This document shows, piece by piece, positions 8,616 to 17,635 of a stretch of DNA of 64,000 nt. Each line of letters opens with the position of its first letter. Positions within the stretch are counted from its first letter, which is position 1. The notes beneath the pieces are model-generated. The model saw only the letters and a list, made by a program, of their open reading frames with translations, searched no databases and was not told the origin of the DNA. The stretch comes from PALSA-270 sp963770245 (GTDB lineage: Bacteria > Acidobacteriota > Terriglobia > Terriglobales > Acidobacteriaceae), in the NCBI GenBank assembly GCA_963770245.1, contig CAVYOX010000008.1:186001-250000 (forward strand), read 5' to 3'. Position numbers and translations under genes: made by a program.

Positions 8616-11600
8616 ATGGCGAAGTTCTTCATCAATCGGCCCATTGTGGCGATCGTCATTGCCATTCTGACGGTGATCGTGGGCGGAATTGTTGTTTTCA
8701 CGCTTCCCGTCGCACAATTTCCCAGCATTGTTCCTCCGGAAACCAAGATTCAGGCCACCTTTGTGGGTGCCGATGCGAACACCTTGGCGCAGTCCGTGGC
8801 CACGCCGATCGAAGAGCAGATGAGCGGCGTAGACAACATGAACTACATGTATTCGGTAAACGCGACCGCCAACGGCCAGATGACCATGGTGGTTGATTTC
8901 GCCGTCGGCACCGACCCGAATACCGACCTCATTCTCACGCAAATGCGCGAGACGCAGTCCGCTGCGCAGTTGCCGTCGCAGGTTGCAAACTATGGCGTCA
9001 CCGTGCAGAAATCGACGTCGGCACCGCTGATGCTGGTGGCGTTGTATTCACCTCACGGGACCTACGACGCGCAATTTCTCGCCAATTACGCCTATATCAA
9101 CCTAAACGATCCAATTACGCGCGTTAAGGGGGTTGCAAATGTACAGGTGTTCGGCGCAGGCCAATACGCGACCAGGATCTGGCTGAATCCGGACACCCTG
9201 GCTCGGCTGGGGATCACAGTCTCCGACGTGATTAATGCAGTCCAGTCGCAGAACACGGTCAACCCGGCCGGGCAGCTGGGCGGCCAACCAGCTCCGCCTG
9301 GCCAAGAATTCACTTATGCCGTGCAGGCTCAGGGACGCCTGGTGACACCTGAAGAGTTCGGCAACATCGTCGTCCGCGAAAATCCGGATGGCGGCGTGGT
9401 GCGAGTCAAAGATATAGGACGGGTCGAACTGGGCGCGCAGTATTACACCTTAATGGGCCGCCTGAACGGAAAGCCCAGCGCTGTGATTGCCATTTACCAA
9501 CTGCCAGGCTCGAACGCCGTCGATACCGCGGCAGGAGTAAAGAAGCTGGTGGCCCAGCTTAGCAGTCGCTTTCCGAATGACATGTCTTTTGTCGTCTCCC
9601 TCGATCAGACGCGCGCGGTAACGGAAGGCATGAAGGAAATCCTGATCACGCTCCTGATCGCCCTGGGCTTGGTCATCCTGGTGGTTTACCTCTTCCTGCA
9701 GGGCTGGCGCGCTACGCTGATCCCCTTGCTGGCGGTTCCGGTTTCGCTGATTGGAACTTTTGCTTTTTTCCCTCTGTTTGGATTTTCCATCAACACGCTT
9801 TCGATGTTTGGCTTAGTCCTGGCCATTGGCTTGGTTGTGGATGACGCGATTGTCGTCGTTGAGGCCGTCGAGCGACATATCGAGGAAGGTCTCGCTCCGA
9901 AGGATGCGGCGCTTCGAGCCATGGAGCAAATCTCCGGCCCGGTGATCGGCATTGCTTTGGTCCTGTCATCGGTGTTCGTGCCCACCGTCTTCATTCCGGG
10001 CATCACCGGAAGGCTCTATCAGCAATTCGCCATGACCATCGCGATCTCCGTAGTAATTTCCGCCTTCAATGCACTCAGCCTCAGCCCAGCGCTCGCTGCG
10101 TTACTGCTGCGGCCAAAGCCCAAGCCGAACACAGCGAAGCGTCGCAACCCGCTCCAGAAATTCTTTGACGCATTTAACCGCTACTTTGACCGTTCCACCG
10201 ATAGCTTCGTCCGCTGGTCGGCCGGCATGATTCGCAAGGGAGCCTGGGTGCTGGTGCTGCTTGCAGTGTGCGGTGTGGCCGCGGCTTTCTTTGGCAGAGG
10301 ACTCCCGTCGAGCTTCCTTCCCGACGAGGATCAGGGATACGTCTTTGTGAACATGCAGCTCCCCAATGCGGCTTCGCTCGGACGTACGGACGGGGCGGCC
10401 CGAGAGGTGGAGAAGGTACTCGCCAATACGCCCGGTGTCGAGTACACCACCAGCGTCATCGGCTTTAGTTTGTTGAGCTATGTCCAGACCAGTTACAACG
10501 CCTTCTTCTTCGTAGTTTTGAAGCCTTGGAGCACACGCGAGCAGAGGGACGAGCAGTACCAGGCAATCAAGAACAGCTTAAATCAGAAGCTAAGCAGTCT
10601 TCCGCAGGGAACCGCTTTCAGCTTCTCTCCCCCGGCTATTCCCGGCGTCGGCACCTCGGGTGGCTTCACGCTTGTCCTTGAGGACCGGGGCGGGCACGAC
10701 GTTCCCTATCTTGCCGCCAGTGTCAACAGGTTCGTGGCTGCGGCTCGCAAGCGCCCGGAAATTGGGGGTATCAGCTCTTCGTTCCTGCCAAGCGTGCCGC
10801 AACAGTTTATCGATGTCGACCGCGACAAGGCGCTCAAGCTCGGCGTGTCAATCGCGGACCTCTACCAGACGATCCAGGCGTTCATGGGCGGATACTTCGT
10901 AAACTACTTCAATCGGTTTGGGAGACAGTGGCAGGTGTATGTAGAGGGCGCCGGTCCCTACCGCACGACTGCTCAGGACCTCGGCCGTTACTATGTCCGA
11001 AACAATCACGGGCAAATGGTTCCCATATCGGACCTGGCCAAGTTCGAGCCACGTTCGGGCCCCGAGTTCATCATGCACTACAACGAATACCCTGCGGCGC
11101 AGATCAATGGTAGCGCCGCCCCGGGCTACAGCTCGGACCAGGCGACGGCGGCTTTGGAAGAAGTCTTCAAGCAGACTATGCCGCGCGACATGGGCTTGGA
11201 TTACATGGGCATGTCCTTTCAAGAGCAAAAGGCGCGCGAAGGAATCCCGCCCTCGGTCATCTTCGGCTTCTCGTTATTGTTCGTCTTCCTGATCCTGGCG
11301 GCGCTCTATGAGAGCTGGTCCCTACCGTTTAGCGTGCTGCTGAGCACGCCGGTGGCGGTCTTCGGCGCCCTGGGAGCGCTCTGGTTGCGCCGTGTTCTGC
11401 TGTCTGCCTTTGTGCCTCGCTACATGGTGCAAATCGAAAACGATGTGTATACCCAGATCGGCTTGGTGATGCTAATCGGCTTGGCGGCCAAGAACTCCAT
11501 TTTGATCGTCGCGTTTGCCAAGGAGGACTATGAGCGAGGCATGTCCCTAGTCGATGCCGCACTTAGCGCGGCCAGGGTTCGACTACGGCCACTTCTGATG

Positions 11601-11834
11601 ACCTCGTTTGCCTTTCTCCTCGGCTGTGTACCGCTCTGGACAGCCTCCGGAGCAGGAGCGGTCGCGCGCCAGGTCATGGGGACGACGGTGATCGGAGGCA
11701 TGGCAGCGGAGACCTTCATCGGCAGATTCTTTGTTCCGGCGATCTTCTGCTTAGTCGAAAAGCTATCGGGCGCGAAAAGAACATCTGCCCTCCCGCCACT
11801 GCCTCGAACGGAGCTACCGGTGGAGGGCGATTGA
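8616..11834 (+). CDS. RND multidrug efflux pump, HAE1 (AcrB-like) family
   Basis: A 1072-residue inner-membrane proton/drug antiporter. It begins MAKFFINRPIVAIVIAIL, as AcrB homologues do. The proton-relay acids are present as D409-D410 in GLVVDDAIVVVEAVE, and the relay lysine as K959 in GLAAKNSILIVAFAKED. Two large periplasmic loops and 12 helices are evident. A 16-residue insertion (RRVLLSAFVPRYMVQI) separates two helices near residue 930, which I recall as normal in some acidobacterial homologues. Substrates are probably hydrophobic drugs or detergents; specificity cannot be read. Confidence 0.93.
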   Translation: MAKFFINRPIVAIVIAILTVIVGGIVVFTLPVAQFPSIVPPETKIQATFVGADANTLAQSVATPIEEQMSGVDNMNYMYSVNATANGQMTMVVDFAVGTDPNTDLILTQMRETQSAAQLPSQVANYGVTVQKSTSAPLMLVALYSPHGTYDAQFLANYAYINLNDPITRVKGVANVQVFGAGQYATRIWLNPDTLARLGITVSDVINAVQSQNTVNPAGQLGGQPAPPGQEFTYAVQAQGRLVTPEEFGNIVVRENPDGGVVRVKDIGRVELGAQYYTLMGRLNGKPSAVIAIYQLPGSNAVDTAAGVKKLVAQLSSRFPNDMSFVVSLDQTRAVTEGMKEILITLLIALGLVILVVYLFLQGWRATLIPLLAVPVSLIGTFAFFPLFGFSINTLSMFGLVLAIGLVVDDAIVVVEAVERHIEEGLAPKDAALRAMEQISGPVIGIALVLSSVFVPTVFIPGITGRLYQQFAMTIAISVVISAFNALSLSPALAALLLRPKPKPNTAKRRNPLQKFFDAFNRYFDRSTDSFVRWSAGMIRKGAWVLVLLAVCGVAAAFFGRGLPSSFLPDEDQGYVFVNMQLPNAASLGRTDGAAREVEKVLANTPGVEYTTSVIGFSLLSYVQTSYNAFFFVVLKPWSTREQRDEQYQAIKNSLNQKLSSLPQGTAFSFSPPAIPGVGTSGGFTLVLEDRGGHDVPYLAASVNRFVAAARKRPEIGGISSSFLPSVPQQFIDVDRDKALKLGVSIADLYQTIQAFMGGYFVNYFNRFGRQWQVYVEGAGPYRTTAQDLGRYYVRNNHGQMVPISDLAKFEPRSGPEFIMHYNEYPAAQINGSAAPGYSSDQATAALEEVFKQTMPRDMGLDYMGMSFQEQKAREGIPPSVIFGFSLLFVFLILAALYESWSLPFSVLLSTPVAVFGALGALWLRRVLLSAFVPRYMVQIENDVYTQIGLVMLIGLAAKNSILIVAFAKEDYERGMSLVDAALSAARVRLRPLLMTSFAFLLGCVPLWTASGAGAVARQVMGTTVIGGMAAETFIGRFFVPAIFCLVEKLSGAKRTSALPPLPRTELPVEGD

Positions 11835-13234
11835 CGAAGAGACTGCGGATCTGCTTCGCATTAGCCTGCTGGTTGTTGGCCGGATGTGCCGTTGGTCCAA
11901 ACTATCACCGGCCGAAAGTCAATCCTCCCGATGTCTATCGCGCTCAATCAGCAACCTCATCGCCTCAGCCAGCCACGGTCTCGCTTGGCAACGAAAAATG
12001 GTGGGAGGTCTTTCGGGACCCCGTATTAGAACGGTTGATTCGCACCGCGGTACAGCAAAACTACGACGTGCGCGTTGCCGCAACCCGCGTTCTACAAGCG
12101 CAGGCCGAGCTTGCCATCACACGCGCAAACCAGTTTCCGATGGCGGCGGCTGGCGCTCAAGGGTATAGCGAGCGCAATCCGAAAATCGCCAGTGCGTTCC
12201 CATCCTATGAAGCGAATGTGGCAGAAGTTGATTTGTCCGTCATCTGGAATCTGGATTTCTGGGGTAAGTACCGGAGGCAGACCGAAGCCGCCCGCGACAA
12301 TTTGCTTGCGAGCGAGTGGGGCCGCCAGGCTGTGATCACTTCCGTAGTTTCTACCTTGGCCGCAGATTACTTTCAACTGCGCGAGCTAGACCTGGCACTA
12401 GAGATCTCGAAGAGCACCCTGGTTTCCCGTCAGGACTCACTCCGCCTCACGCGCGTGCTGAATGTTAATGGATCCGCCTCCCTTCTAGACCTGCGCCAAG
12501 CCGAAGAACTCGTCTACACGGCAGCGCAGCGAATCCCTGACTTGGAACGTCAGATTCAACAGGAAGAAAATGCAATCAGCAACTTACTTGGGGAGAATCC
12601 TGGGCCGATAGCTCGCGGCCTTAAGCTCACGGACGAACCGCTCCCTTCCGCCGTACCGGTCGGGCTGCCCTCAGAGCTCCTCGATCGGCGTCCCGACATC
12701 CGCGAGGCAGAAGCCAATCTAATGTCCGCGAATGCCAATATTGGTGTCGCCAAAGCTGCCTACTTTCCTAGTATTTCCCTTACCGGGACGGCAGGATTCG
12801 AAAGCTACTCGCTTAGCAAGCTCTTCACCGGGTCCGCCGGTCTCTGGAACACGGTGGCATCGCTGACCCAGCCCGTTTTTCAGGCTGGAGCACTCCGTTC
12901 GGGTACGCGGCTTGTCCAGGCGCAGGGGGAACAACTCCTGCTCACTTATAAGCAAACGATCATTGGCGCGTTCCAGCAGGTTTCTGACGGGCTCATCGCA
13001 TATCAAAAGAATCGCGAATTCCGCGAGCAGCAGGAGCTACTCACGTCCGCCACGGGAGATGCTGACCGGCTTTCGAAAATCCTGTATCAGAACGGGAGTG
13101 CGAGTTACCTGCAGGTGCTGACAAGCGAAACAAACTACTTCGCAGCCGAGCTTAACCTTGCCGAGGCTCAATTGAATGAGCGCCTAGCACTCGTTCAACT
13201 TTATGATGCCCTAGGCGGAGGTTGGCAGCAGTGA
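11831..13234 (+). CDS. Outer-membrane efflux channel, NodT/OprM family
   Basis: A 467-residue TolC-like lipoprotein completing the tripartite pump. The TTG start overlaps the pump's TGA in TTGA and is preceded by GGAGGG, so translation is coupled. The lipobox LACWLLAGC is followed by AVGPNYHRP, the common NodT-family opening. Two repeats of the outer-membrane efflux domain follow, including LLDRRPDIREAEANLMSANA, a hallmark of the second repeat. It is the last gene of the operon; pdxA converges 55 bases downstream. Confidence 0.93.
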   Translation: MTKRLRICFALACWLLAGCAVGPNYHRPKVNPPDVYRAQSATSSPQPATVSLGNEKWWEVFRDPVLERLIRTAVQQNYDVRVAATRVLQAQAELAITRANQFPMAAAGAQGYSERNPKIASAFPSYEANVAEVDLSVIWNLDFWGKYRRQTEAARDNLLASEWGRQAVITSVVSTLAADYFQLRELDLALEISKSTLVSRQDSLRLTRVLNVNGSASLLDLRQAEELVYTAAQRIPDLERQIQQEENAISNLLGENPGPIARGLKLTDEPLPSAVPVGLPSELLDRRPDIREAEANLMSANANIGVAKAAYFPSISLTGTAGFESYSLSKLFTGSAGLWNTVASLTQPVFQAGALRSGTRLVQAQGEQLLLTYKQTIIGAFQQVSDGLIAYQKNREFREQQELLTSATGDADRLSKILYQNGSASYLQVLTSETNYFAAELNLAEAQLNERLALVQLYDALGGGWQQ

Positions 13235-13289
13235 GTTACGAGCGCAACGCCAGACTCACCGGCCATCCGCTCATTCCCGTCCTTGGGTT

Positions 13290-14321
13290 TTAAGGGAAGT
13301 ACGCCCGGCCTGAAGAATGCTCTTGGATTCTCCGCTGTGCCATTGAAACGGCCAGCTTCAGTGCGGCCTTCATGTTTCTGGCATCGGCACGATTTTTTCC
13401 TGCGATATCGAAGGCCGTGCCGTGATCGACAGACGTCCGGATAATCGGCAGGCCCAGAGAAACGTTCACCGTATTCTCGAAATCCATCAGCTTCATCGGA
13501 ATGTGTCCCTGGTCGTGATACATGGCGACCACCAGGTCGAATTCTCCGCGAACTGCCTTGGTGAAGAGCGTGTCTGCCGGAACGGGGCCCTGGCAGTCGA
13601 TGCCGCCAGATTTGGCCGCCTGAACCGCCGGAAGAATCAAAGCTGCATCTTCGTTCCCGAAGAGGCCGTTCTCCCCGGCATGGGGATTCAATCCGCAGAC
13701 CGCAATGCGAGGCGACTGGAACCCTAGGAGCTGAAGACTCTCGTGTCCCAGCTCAATGGTGCGCAGAATACGCTGCACGTTCGGCTCACAGGCTTGGCGA
13801 AGCGAACAGTGAGTGGTCACGTGCACCACGCGCAGCCGATCATTGACGAGCAGCATTCGCGAGTCGGCTGCCCCACACAACTCCGCGATGTATTCGGTAT
13901 GGCCGGTGAAGTGCACTCCGGCCAGAACCACCGCCTCCTTATTAAGTGGGGCGGTGACCATGGCATCCGCCTCGCCATGCAGGGCAAGCAGCGTGGCTGT
14001 CCGAACGTAATCCAGCGCCGCCCGGCCGCACGCCGCGCTCAACTCCCCGGCACGCAGGGGCACGCCCTGGAGCTGGCGCCGATCAAGGAACACGGTCGAC
14101 GACCGTGGTTTCGCATCCTGCAATTGCGGAACTACGTCGGCCGGAACATCGATCCCCAGTGTGGCAACGGTCTGTCGCCAAATGTCCGCGTCACCGACAA
14201 TCACCCAGCGGGCGATCGGCAGCAGGCTGGGATCCGCCAGAGCCTTGACGATGACCTCGGGACCAATGCCAACCGGATCGCCCATGGTAATTGCGATCGT
14301 GGGTTGGACAGTCGGGGTCAT
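13290..14321 (-). CDS. pdxA: PdxA-type 4-phosphate dehydrogenase (probable PdxA2 of acid-sugar catabolism)
   Basis: A 343-residue enzyme of the 4-hydroxythreonine-4-phosphate dehydrogenase family: GDPVGIGPEVIVKAL at the start, HVTTHCSLRQA, GLNPHAGE and MYHDQGHIPMK with the metal-binding His. In pyridoxine synthesis PdxA oxidises 4-phosphohydroxy-L-threonine. Next to a DUF1537 kinase, PdxA2 paralogues instead oxidise and decarboxylate D-threonate or D-erythronate 4-phosphate to dihydroxyacetone phosphate. The operon setting favours the second role. Its ATG overlaps the upstream gene's TGA by four bases (ATGA). Confidence 0.88.
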   Translation of the reverse strand: MTPTVQPTIAITMGDPVGIGPEVIVKALADPSLLPIARWVIVGDADIWRQTVATLGIDVPADVVPQLQDAKPRSSTVFLDRRQLQGVPLRAGELSAACGRAALDYVRTATLLALHGEADAMVTAPLNKEAVVLAGVHFTGHTEYIAELCGAADSRMLLVNDRLRVVHVTTHCSLRQACEPNVQRILRTIELGHESLQLLGFQSPRIAVCGLNPHAGENGLFGNEDAALILPAVQAAKSGGIDCQGPVPADTLFTKAVRGEFDLVVAMYHDQGHIPMKLMDFENTVNVSLGLPIIRTSVDHGTAFDIAGKNRADARNMKAALKLAVSMAQRRIQEHSSGRAYFP

Positions 14322-15064
14322 GGCTTTGACTCCAGTAGCAAACGAGCGCGCTTTTTCAGCTCAGCCATGCACTGTTTGGCCTTCAGCACGGCCTCGCGAT
14401 ATCCCGCCACTGTCGGCTGGGGACCTCGCAGGTACTGCAGGATGATCTCTTCGGCCTGAATGTAAAGCTCGCACAGCTCGGCCACCGCGGCCGCAATCTG
14501 ATGCGGAATATTCACGATCCCATTGGCGTCGGCATGCAGCAGATCGCCCGGCTTCACCTGCAGGCCTCCCACGGTCACGGCCACATTGACGTCTGGGAAA
14601 CGGCAGTAGCCGTGTGACACAATCACCGACGAAGCCCAGCAAGGAAACTGCAGGCGATCTACTTGCTCAATGTCTCGTGCGGCGCCGCTGGTGATCAAAC
14701 CTGAGAAGCCAAACGTCTGAAACGTCGTCACCATTATTTCACCATAGGTGGCAGCGCAGGGCGGGTCATCCAGGTCCTGGAAGACGACGATCCGGGGGGC
14801 TGGCGTGGCCATCGCCTGGGCAATCAATTCCGGCATGCCGCCGTAGGAATCGCCCGCTTCGGCTGGGTAAGCCGCCCGAAATGTGGCAGTCACGGCATAG
14901 CCCACCGCAGGGGGCAGTTTTGGATAAATGGCCTTGAGACTGAGGTTGCTGTAGCCCGCCACGTAGGAGCGGAAATCAAACAGCTCGATTACGTTGGCAA
15001 TGGTGGCTGAATCGACCTTCTGCAACTGGGCCAACTGGGCGGCATCAAGAATTTTAGAAGTCAC
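14318..15064 (-). CDS. RraA-like family protein (aldolase/regulator fold)
   Basis: A 248-residue protein of the RraA/MenG-like fold, a family that includes hydroxy-acid aldolases and oxaloacetate decarboxylases as well as RNase E regulators. Visible motifs: FQDLDDPPCAATYGEIMVTT, then GLITSGAARDIEQVDRL and VKPGDLLHADANGIVNIP, with the substrate-loop Arg-Asp and the metal-site Asp. GTG 15064 overlaps the TGA of the upstream kinase (GTGA) and has AGGGGA before it, so I chose it over the longer frame from 15196. Being sandwiched between kinase and dehydrogenase suggests a step on an acid sugar or its product. The exact reaction is unknown. Confidence 0.85.
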   Translation of the reverse strand: MTSKILDAAQLAQLQKVDSATIANVIELFDFRSYVAGYSNLSLKAIYPKLPPAVGYAVTATFRAAYPAEAGDSYGGMPELIAQAMATPAPRIVVFQDLDDPPCAATYGEIMVTTFQTFGFSGLITSGAARDIEQVDRLQFPCWASSVIVSHGYCRFPDVNVAVTVGGLQVKPGDLLHADANGIVNIPHQIAAAVAELCELYIQAEEIILQYLRGPQPTVAGYREAVLKAKQCMAELKKRARLLLESKP

Positions 15065-16323
15065 TTTGTCCCCTGGAATCGCGGTTGGACCGCGAGAAAA
15101 TTCACTGCCTGGCAAATGGCTTCTGGGTTCCCAAATCCCCCAGCCTTCGTGCAAATGGGCAAGCGGTCGGCCGGGCCACCTACCAGCCTTCCCCAAGGTA
15201 AGCCCGGCAGAATTTCACTGCCAAGTTGAATCACCCGAACTCCCAAAGAGGCGCACACCAGCCGAGCGGTGTCTCCGCCGGAGCACAATAGTCCCCGCCC
15301 GAGAGAGGTATTCAGAGTCGCAGAAAGCAAGCGACGGAGATTTCCGATGTGGACCGAACCCGGAGGGAGAGGAACAACCAGGTGGTCGCCCCCCGCCAGC
15401 GCAGCCTGCGCTTGATTGGGATCGTCCTGTTGTAAGTCAAAGGTCAAGCATTTCTTGGTGTCTGCCAAGCGCTGCACCTGTTGACACGTCACGGGATTCG
15501 TCGACCCAATGCAAAGGACAACCGGACCTGCCACCTCCGTCATGGTGACGGAAGCCGCAGAGACCCGCGGCAACCAACTTGCCGGTTCCTTTGCTACGTC
15601 CACTTCGCGGTTCATCGGCTTGAGCAGCAACTCGCTCCAGGCAGCCGCCAGCCCAGCGGATCCCACGAGCAAAGGTTGCGGAATCATCTGAACGGCAGCT
15701 TCTGCAATCGCCCGAAGGTGGCTCTGCGACACGGCATCAATGACAATGATTCGAGCTCCGGCGGCCTGGGCTTCCTGAATGCTTTCCATCAGCGTGCCAC
15801 CCGCGCTAGTTCCCGCAGGCTGGGGGATATGCGTCAACTGGGAGGCTCCCTGGCCCGTCAGTAGCGAGGGTACATGGATGGGATCAACGGGTTCACCCGT
15901 CTCAACCCTCAGCCAACCATCGAAAAGGATACGTCCCATCTTCGGGAACGATGGGCTGACCAGAATGAGACGATCTGGAAACTTGTGTCGGATCGCCTCC
16001 AGCTCAGCCCCCACGTTGCCCTTGAGGGTCGAGTCAACCTTCTTGTAACACAGTTCCATGCCCGCTGCCGCGATCCAGTCGCATGCCTTTTGAACCTTGC
16101 GGCCAGCCTCCCCGGGAGTGCCACCCCGGCTATGATTAACCAGCACCGAAACCCCGGCAAAGGCAGCTGGCTCCGGGGGAAGGTCAAGGTAGACTCGGGT
16201 TGCCACGCCGCGCAGGCTGAACTGCACTCCTGCATCGCACCCTCCGGTCACATCGTCCGCCAGCATTGCCAAACGGAAGCCAGGCGTCGCATCGCTCATC
16301 GGTGCCAAGCGCTCGACGGTCAT
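15061..16323 (-). CDS. Four-carbon acid sugar kinase (DUF1537 family)
   Basis: A 420-residue kinase of the family shown to phosphorylate D-threonate, D-erythronate and related aldonates. N-terminal domain: MLADDVTGGCDAGVQFSLRG, then CYKKVDSTLKGNVGAEL. C-terminal nucleotide-binding domain: LVGSAGLAAAW, LLCSGGDTARLVC and EILPGLPWGRLVGG, ending TKAGGFGNPEAI. It is the first gene of a three-gene overlapped operon with an RraA-like protein and a PdxA-type dehydrogenase. ATG 16323 has TTGGAGC upstream; an in-frame ATG at 16299 is possible. With PdxA the predicted output is dihydroxyacetone phosphate, but no transporter or epimerase lies next to it. Confidence 0.88.
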   Translation of the reverse strand: MTVERLAPMSDATPGFRLAMLADDVTGGCDAGVQFSLRGVATRVYLDLPPEPAAFAGVSVLVNHSRGGTPGEAGRKVQKACDWIAAAGMELCYKKVDSTLKGNVGAELEAIRHKFPDRLILVSPSFPKMGRILFDGWLRVETGEPVDPIHVPSLLTGQGASQLTHIPQPAGTSAGGTLMESIQEAQAAGARIIVIDAVSQSHLRAIAEAAVQMIPQPLLVGSAGLAAAWSELLLKPMNREVDVAKEPASWLPRVSAASVTMTEVAGPVVLCIGSTNPVTCQQVQRLADTKKCLTFDLQQDDPNQAQAALAGGDHLVVPLPPGSVHIGNLRRLLSATLNTSLGRGLLCSGGDTARLVCASLGVRVIQLGSEILPGLPWGRLVGGPADRLPICTKAGGFGNPEAICQAVNFLAVQPRFQGTK

Positions 16324-16996
16324 CGACCGAGCTCCAAATCTAGGCCTCGAATCTCAAGTAAACCTTCTTTCTCTGGAGGCAGTGCTCCCAGACCACACTT
16401 GCCATCGTCTCCGTCGATGCCCCTCCGTTTGCACCCGCCGTGGAAGCCGTGGAAGGATTCGCCTGGTGTCGCCTGATAGTGCGCACAACGCGCTAACCCC
16501 ACATGGCGATGTCTGGGCCAGACCCGGAATTCTCGAAGCTCGATCCGCACCCTCAGTCTTTCGGTGAGAACTCTGAGGTTTCCCGCGCGCTCTCAGCGCC
16601 GCGCTATCATTTCTGCGTACCTGCTTGTCTCGCAGCAATGGACGCCTCTGAAAGCATCGGTAAGCTTCGTTCTTCTCGGATGCCCACCTGGATTTGGGCT
16701 GGGCCGTCCCTTCTGCCACCTTGTCGCCTTACCCATCGCAGGGTCGAAGTCTTTATTTCATAGCCTGTTTTTCGCCTGTTCTCAGGCGATTGTCAATAGA
16801 AGACTCGGGAGGTCCACTAGCGGCCGGGACTGACGGCGCTGACCTTTGGCCGGGTCCTCTCCCTTCGCGCGCGTGGAAATCCGCAAGTTGAATGTCCCGA
16901 GTGGCGCCCCGAAAGTGACGAATGAGGTGACTTCCGGTGAGTTTTGATGCGCGACTACGACTGTGAATCCTTGGAATTGCAGGGCAGCGCAACCGA
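16324..16996. other. Gene-poor region upstream of the acid-sugar operon
   Basis: About 670 bases with short frames on both strands but none with convincing protein character. It should contain the operon promoter on the minus strand. It ends at a decayed tRNA, so part of it may be residue of an old insertion. Confidence 0.35.
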
Positions 16997-17065
16997 GCAG
17001 ACAATGGCTAAACTGTCGTACGGGCTATCACCTGCACCGGGGTTCGAATCCCTTCCTCTCCGCCA
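16997..17065 (+). pseudogene. Decayed tRNA-Ser, 3' half preserved
   Basis: The 3' end reads as a serine tRNA: T-arm GGGGTTCGAATCCC, then CCTCTCC and GCCA, with the CCA at 17063-17065. Before it, GTACGGG...CCTGCAC could form the long class II variable arm (17018-17037). Upstream, GCAGAC..GGCTAA..CTGTC resembles a GCU anticodon arm but the loop is disturbed. No GGAGAGG 5' acceptor strand or D-arm is recognisable before it. It is either a degenerated gene or the tRNA-end copy left by an integrated element. Confidence 0.55.
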
Positions 17066-17635
17066 TTCCTTTTAGTTGCAGTAGGTTGTGAGCACTCGCA
17101 ACGAGCGGAAAGAGCCTTCGCAAAGACTAAAAAGCGGGCACGCCGATCCTTGCCCCGGGACACCACGAACACACCGCCAAACCACACTGCCGAAGCTGCC
17201 AAAGCCCACGTCGAACATCATGGAAGCAGCAGCTACGGCTTAGACCTTCGCATGAGGCCTGCGAGCGGGCCACTCCCCAAGCTGGCCTCATTGCCCTTAT
17301 CGCTGCCGTGCCTGCTGAGGAGCGCTTCGAGCATTTCAGTTTCGCCGATCTCATTCAGCATTGAACACAATTCCACCAAAACTGAGAATGCAGCCCCTCG
17401 AACAAACAAGCGATCCAAGGGCCTTGTCCGCACTGCCCACTTGCGAAGGATTACTTCGGTAATGCTCTGTAACAGCTTTAGTGCCCTAGTTCGCCCCTCA
17501 CGAGGGTATTTTTCAATAGCAGGGCTGCGTTTGCACAGGTTACAGGGATTTCAGATCTTTGACGCTAAGCGGCAAAGAGACGGAGCCTACAGGGCCGATC
17601 TATCAGGCGCGGCCTACCCTACGGATCATGAAGCG
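17066..17635. other. Region between tRNA relic and protein kinase
   Basis: The kinase frame is open from 17150, but the stretch before 17636 has no domain character and probably is leader and promoter DNA. I see no other gene. Confidence 0.35.

Noticed and set aside
17008..17202. Minus-strand frame containing GGEEGIRTPV
   Set aside because: This peptide is the familiar spurious translation of a tRNA-Ser 3' end, not a gene.
17150..17635. N-terminal extension of the protein kinase
   Set aside because: No domain or ribosome site; the translated stretch is low-information and the kinase domain starts shortly after ATG 17636.
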